Assembly (NCBI GenBank): GCA_963738325.1
Contig: CAVTWD010000018.1
Span: 1 to 15,845, forward strand
Length of the DNA stretch: 15,845 nt
DNA from: CAVTWD01 sp963738325
GTDB taxonomy: Bacteria; Actinomycetota; Acidimicrobiia; Acidimicrobiales; Ilumatobacteraceae
Direction of reading: 5' to 3'
Shown: one piece after another, positions 12,618 to 15,845 of the stretch
Layout: each line of letters starts with the position of its first letter
Position numbering within the stretch: the stretch's first letter is position 1
Notes under the pieces: generated by a model
Told to the model about the DNA's origin: nothing
Database searches by the model: none
What the model saw: the letters and a program-made list of their open reading frames with translations, nothing else
Translations under genes and position numbers: made by a program

Positions 12618-15600
12618 TCAGCCGCCGACCTCCAGCCGCACCGTCGCCAGCTCGAAGGGACGCAGGGCCAGCGTCACCCGGCTGTCGTCCGCGCGTAGGG
12701 ACTCGCCCCACTCCTCGAGGATCGAGGCCCGCGCCGCCGCGTGACCGGTGTGCCCAGGTCGAGCGTGACGGTGCTCCGATCGCCGACCGCCTCGTGGAGC
12801 CGGACGACGAGATCTCCCGAACCGTCGTCGGCCCGCTTGACCGCATCGACGTCGACACCCGCGTGATCGACGGCCACCAGTGGAGCCCGCGCCTGCTCGG
12901 CCCGACCGTGAGCGACGACTCGCAGCGGGCGGTTGAGCGCCTCGGCCTCCCGCAGCACGTCATGGAGGCCGGGGCCGTGAGGCAGGAGCGCGATGGTGAC
13001 CTGGTGACGGCCCTGGTCAGCAGTGGGGTCCGGGTACTCCGCGGCCCGCAGCAACGAGACGCGGACGGCGTCACCCTGCACCGCGTGGCCGTAGCGGCCG
13101 TCGTTGAGCACGGCGACGCCGAACGACGGTTCGGCCAGGTCGACGAAGCGGTGGGCGCAGACCTCGAACTTCGCTGCGTCCCACGACGAGCTGGCGTGGG
13201 TCGGGCGACGCACGTGGCCGAGCTGGATGTCGCAGATGGCCTCGTCGGCCTGCACGTCGAGCGGGACGGCCAGCGACAGCAGGTACTCCTCGTGGTGCCA
13301 GTCGACGTCGATGACGAGGTCGAGACGGGACAAGCCGGCGGCCAGGCGATAGGTGAGGGCGAAGGTGGACGGCCCGTCGCTGTATGTGACGCCGACCGCG
13401 CCGAGCAGCGGTCCCTGCTCGACCACCTCGATGCCGTCGCACTCAGTGAGAGGCCGGCTGAGCCGCCGCGTCCAGCTCTCCAGGTCCCACGCGTCGTACT
13501 CGATCGGATGGTCCGGAGCCAGCTCCAGGGCCACGGTCCGGCCCGGCAGGAGCAGCTCCCGGTCATGGTCCAGGGATCGGACGGAGACCAGCGCGCCCGT
13601 GTCGTCCCAGGCCACCGCCAGGTGGCGGTTGGCCAGCGACCGGTCGGTGACGACGACCACGTCGTCGATGTCGACCGCCGCGGCCGGCACCACCGCATGC
13701 GCGGCGACGTCGACGGCGAACGCCACCGAACCGTCGTGGAGGCGCTGCACCGGACCGTCACCGCCCGGAGCCTCCGGTGCTGCGACCACCTCCCGGGCCG
13801 GCCGGCTCCGGGCCGACGCCACGGCCAGCGGGCCGGGGCGACGTCGGCCAGCGCGTCGGCGATCAGCACCTCGAGGCGGTCGGCGATCCGGGCGTGTTCG
13901 GCCTCGGCGTCGTGGTGCACCCAGGCGATCGACGACCCGGGGAGGATGTCGTGGAACTGCTGGACGAGCACGTCCTTCCACAGCTGGTCGAGCTCGGCCG
14001 CCACGGCCGCGGTCCGCGCGGGTCGCGGCGGCGCCCGCCGCGCCCGCGACCAGAGCTCGGCCTCGTGGAGCAGGCGCTCGCACGTCCGGTTCCCCAGCTT
14101 CGTCCGGATCTGGCTGGTCAGCGTCCCCCGGTGCATCTCGAAGTACAGCTCGCCCCGCCAGATCGGGACCGGGGCGCCCGCCGGCAGCCTCGCCCTCGAC
14201 GGAGGCGAAAAAGTCGTCGACCGTGCCCAGCTCGAGCCGGGGGAGCCCGTCGAGGTCGGCCATCCGGCGGGCCGGCCGGCGTCTCCCGGGTCGGCCCGCC
14301 GCCGCCGTCGCCGTAGCCGTAGGGCGTCAGCGACCAGTCGCTCCAACCGTGCTCGTGGAACTGCCGCTCCAACCGGACCTGCTCGGCGGGCTCCATCACC
14401 GCGTTGTACGTCTCGACCGGAGGAAAGTGGGTCAGCACCCGCGTCCCGTCGATGCCCTCCCACCAGAACGTGCTGTGGGGGAAGCGGTTCTCCTTGTTCC
14501 ACGACAGCTTCTGCGTGACGAAGCGGGTGCAGCCGCCGGCGACGAAGAGCTGCGGGAGCGAGGCGGGGTAGCCGAAGGCGTCTGGGATCCACACCTCGGT
14601 ACACCGCCGGCCGAAGTGCTCCTCGAAGAAGCGCTGGCCATGGACGAGCTGGCGCACGATCGACTCGCCGCTCGGCAGGTTCATGTCCGGCTCGACCCAC
14701 ATGCCTCCGACCGGGATCCACTGCCCGGCCGCGGCCTTCTCTGCAGGCGGGCGAACAGGCGCGGGTGGTGGAGCGGATCCACTCCTGCTCCGCGGCCTGC
14801 GAGCAGACGAAGCGGTAATCGAGTCGTCGTCCATGAGGCGAACGGCGGACGCGAGGTGCGGAGACTTGCGACCGTCTCCCGCAGCGGCCACAGCCAGGCC
14901 GTGTCGATGTGCGCGTGGCCGACGGCGACGTCGTGTGCGCGCTGGCTCGGGCCGGCAGGACTCGCTGAGCGCTGGGGGCGAGCACCTCCCGGGCCTGCGC
15001 CGCCGTGCTGCCGACGTCGTCGAGGTCGAGCAGGTCGAAGGCCCGCTCCAACGTCCGCAGCAGGCGGGCGTGGCGCAGGACCTTCTCGTGGCAGGGCGCG
15101 GATGGTCCCGTCGAGGACCTCGACGTCCAGGACGAGGTCGTAGACCGCGTGGTCGAGGACGGCCAGGTCGGCCCGGCGGAGGCGGTAGATCGGTGTGGCG
15201 GGAGCGGTGTCGAGCGATCCCATCGGTGACGGCCGGAAGTTCGGGAACCACGGGTTGGCGGCGGCCTCGAGCACGACCTCCACGAGCTCGCCGGCCTTCG
15301 CGTCCGGCAGCGGCACCGCGGTCCGCCGGGGATGGACGCCCTGCAGCGGGCCATCGTCGGTCCACACCAGGCCCTCGGCCTGGAAGCCGGCGTCGGCGGA
15401 GCGGAAGCCGAGGTTGAGCACCGCCTCCACGGGGGCGCCCACCCAGGCCTCCGGCACCGTGGCCGTGAAGCGGAACCAGGCTTCGTGCCCCACGCCTGCC
15501 ACCTGACGCGCCGCCGAGCAGGAAGGGCTCGTAGCCCGCCGCCATCGCCTCCTCGTACCCGACGGGCTCGCCGGGCACGGACCAGGCCGTGATGGCGAAC

Positions 15601-15690
15601 GGGACGCACTCGGCGTGGACGGGCCGGGCGCACCCGCTCGTCGAGCTCGCGGCGGATGCGCTGCTCGACGATGGCGCGGTTGTCGTGCAT
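12618..15690 (-). CDS. Alpha-mannosidase, glycoside hydrolase family 38, about 13 frame breaks
   Basis: Read across three frames, the region encodes a complete GH38 enzyme of about 1,020 residues, normal for the family. The start is ATG 15690 (MHDNRAIVEQRIRRELDERV). The N-terminal domain includes FTATVPEAWVGAPVEAVLNL and NPWFPNF. The catalytic domain has VGHAHIDTAWLWPLRET (14917-14894; zinc-binding His and Asp), WIPVGGMWVEPDMNLPSGES with the nucleophile Asp at 14687-14685, WIPDAFGYPASLPQLFVAGG and QQFHDILPGSS. The C-terminal beta domains include PSFGVAVLNDGRYGH, and the protein ends RPFELATVRLEVGG before TGA 12620-12618. It retains alpha-mannoside bonds as substrate. No signal peptide is seen, so it is probably cytosolic. 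Breaks lie near 15628, 15518, 15490, 15090, 14935, 14875, 14825, 14778, 14750, 14300, 14195, 13815 and 12740. As written it cannot be translated. Confidence 0.85.
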
Positions 15691-15845
15691 CAGCCCATCT
15701 CGCCCACCTCCTCCGGCCGACCGCGGCCAGCCGCGAGCTTTCTGGGCGCGACACGACTCGCAACAGCGGGACGATCCCGCACCAGGAACGCCAGGCCTGG
15801 AGGAGGCGGCGGCCGGCCTCGACAGGCGCCGCCCAGCCCACCGAT
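15690..15845 (-). CDS. Possible 3' end of an upstream gene (cut by window edge)
   Basis: A minus-strand frame entering from the window edge has high third-position GC and reads GWAAPVEAGRRLLQAWRSWC and IVPLLRVVSRPESSRLAAVG. After a probable one-base shift near 15715 it would end PEEVGEMG at a TGA (15692-15690) whose A is the first base of the mannosidase ATG (TGATG). That overlap is typical of operon neighbours. The piece is too short to assign to a family and may not be coding. Confidence 0.3.
   Translation of the reverse strand: MGGLGGACRGRPPPPPGLAFLVRDRPAVASRVAPRKLAAGRGRPEEVGEMG

Noticed and set aside
13353..15143. 596-codon plus-strand frame opposite the mannosidase
   Set aside because: Antisense shadow typical of high-GC DNA; the opposite strand carries conserved catalytic motifs.
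12523..15690. A continuous 1,055-codon minus-strand frame that could be taken as one protein
   Set aside because: Only scattered segments match GH38; the rest is Arg/Ser/Pro-rich out-of-phase translation, while other frames carry the missing motifs. The true gene alternates among three frames.

Overview
The window is high-GC DNA with almost every third codon position G or C. It uses GTG as well as ATG starts and carries actinobacterial families: mycobacterial-type VapBC pairs, an ECF sigma factor with a zinc-finger anti-sigma partner, CGNR and HTH_11-type regulators, a secreted-repeat lipoprotein and a GH38 alpha-mannosidase. An actinomycete is the best fit, possibly an Acidimicrobiia-like lineage; that last step is a guess from gene style, not from a marker gene. 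I saw no tRNA, rRNA, CRISPR array, transposase or phage gene.

Layout: (1) 1-596, the C-terminal third of the ribosome-binding ATPase YchF. (2) 955-2478, two tandem type II toxin-antitoxin modules of different VapBC subfamilies. Each antitoxin is preceded by a palindrome that overlaps a TANNNT -10 box placed 6-7 nt before the start codon, which suggests leaderless, autorepressed mRNAs. The first toxin is frameshifted; the second is intact. (3) 2479-2872, mostly non-coding, with a possible gene remnant. (4) 2873-4824, a secreted lipoprotein divergent from an ECF sigma / anti-sigma operon. (5) 4999-6831, an OsmC-like protein followed by an FAD/NAD(P) oxidoreductase on the same strand. (6) 6844-9075, minus strand: a methyltransferase, two overlapping gene remnants (DUF1028-like start and SCP2-like end), and an EamA/DMT exporter. 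(7) 9123-11348, a CGNR zinc-finger regulator divergent from the exporter and convergent with a DHA2-type MFS efflux pump. (8) 11416-12605, an orphan coding fragment, a short HTH regulator and a conserved small protein. (9) 12618-15690, a full-length but heavily frame-broken GH38 alpha-mannosidase, probably in an operon with an upstream gene cut by the window edge.

The strongest whole-window signal is the distribution of reading-frame breaks. Genes to about 5.6 kb are intact except vapC1. Nearly every gene after that needs one or more single-base corrections, and the mannosidase needs about 13. Protein motifs and third-position GC persist across the breaks, so sequencing or assembly error near a low-coverage contig end is more likely than real decay, although some remnants (DUF1028/SCP2-like, 11416-11610) look genuinely broken. 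Genes needing frame corrections are listed over their full reconstructed span.

I found no clear undescribed multi-gene system. The most interesting local structures are a 29-bp hairpin tandem repeat that rewrites the end of the CGNR gene, a symmetric inverted repeat holding the ribosome-binding sites of the divergent exporter and regulator, a long hairpin joining the exporter stop to the next ribosome-binding site, and the operator/-10 overlap repeated in both toxin-antitoxin modules.
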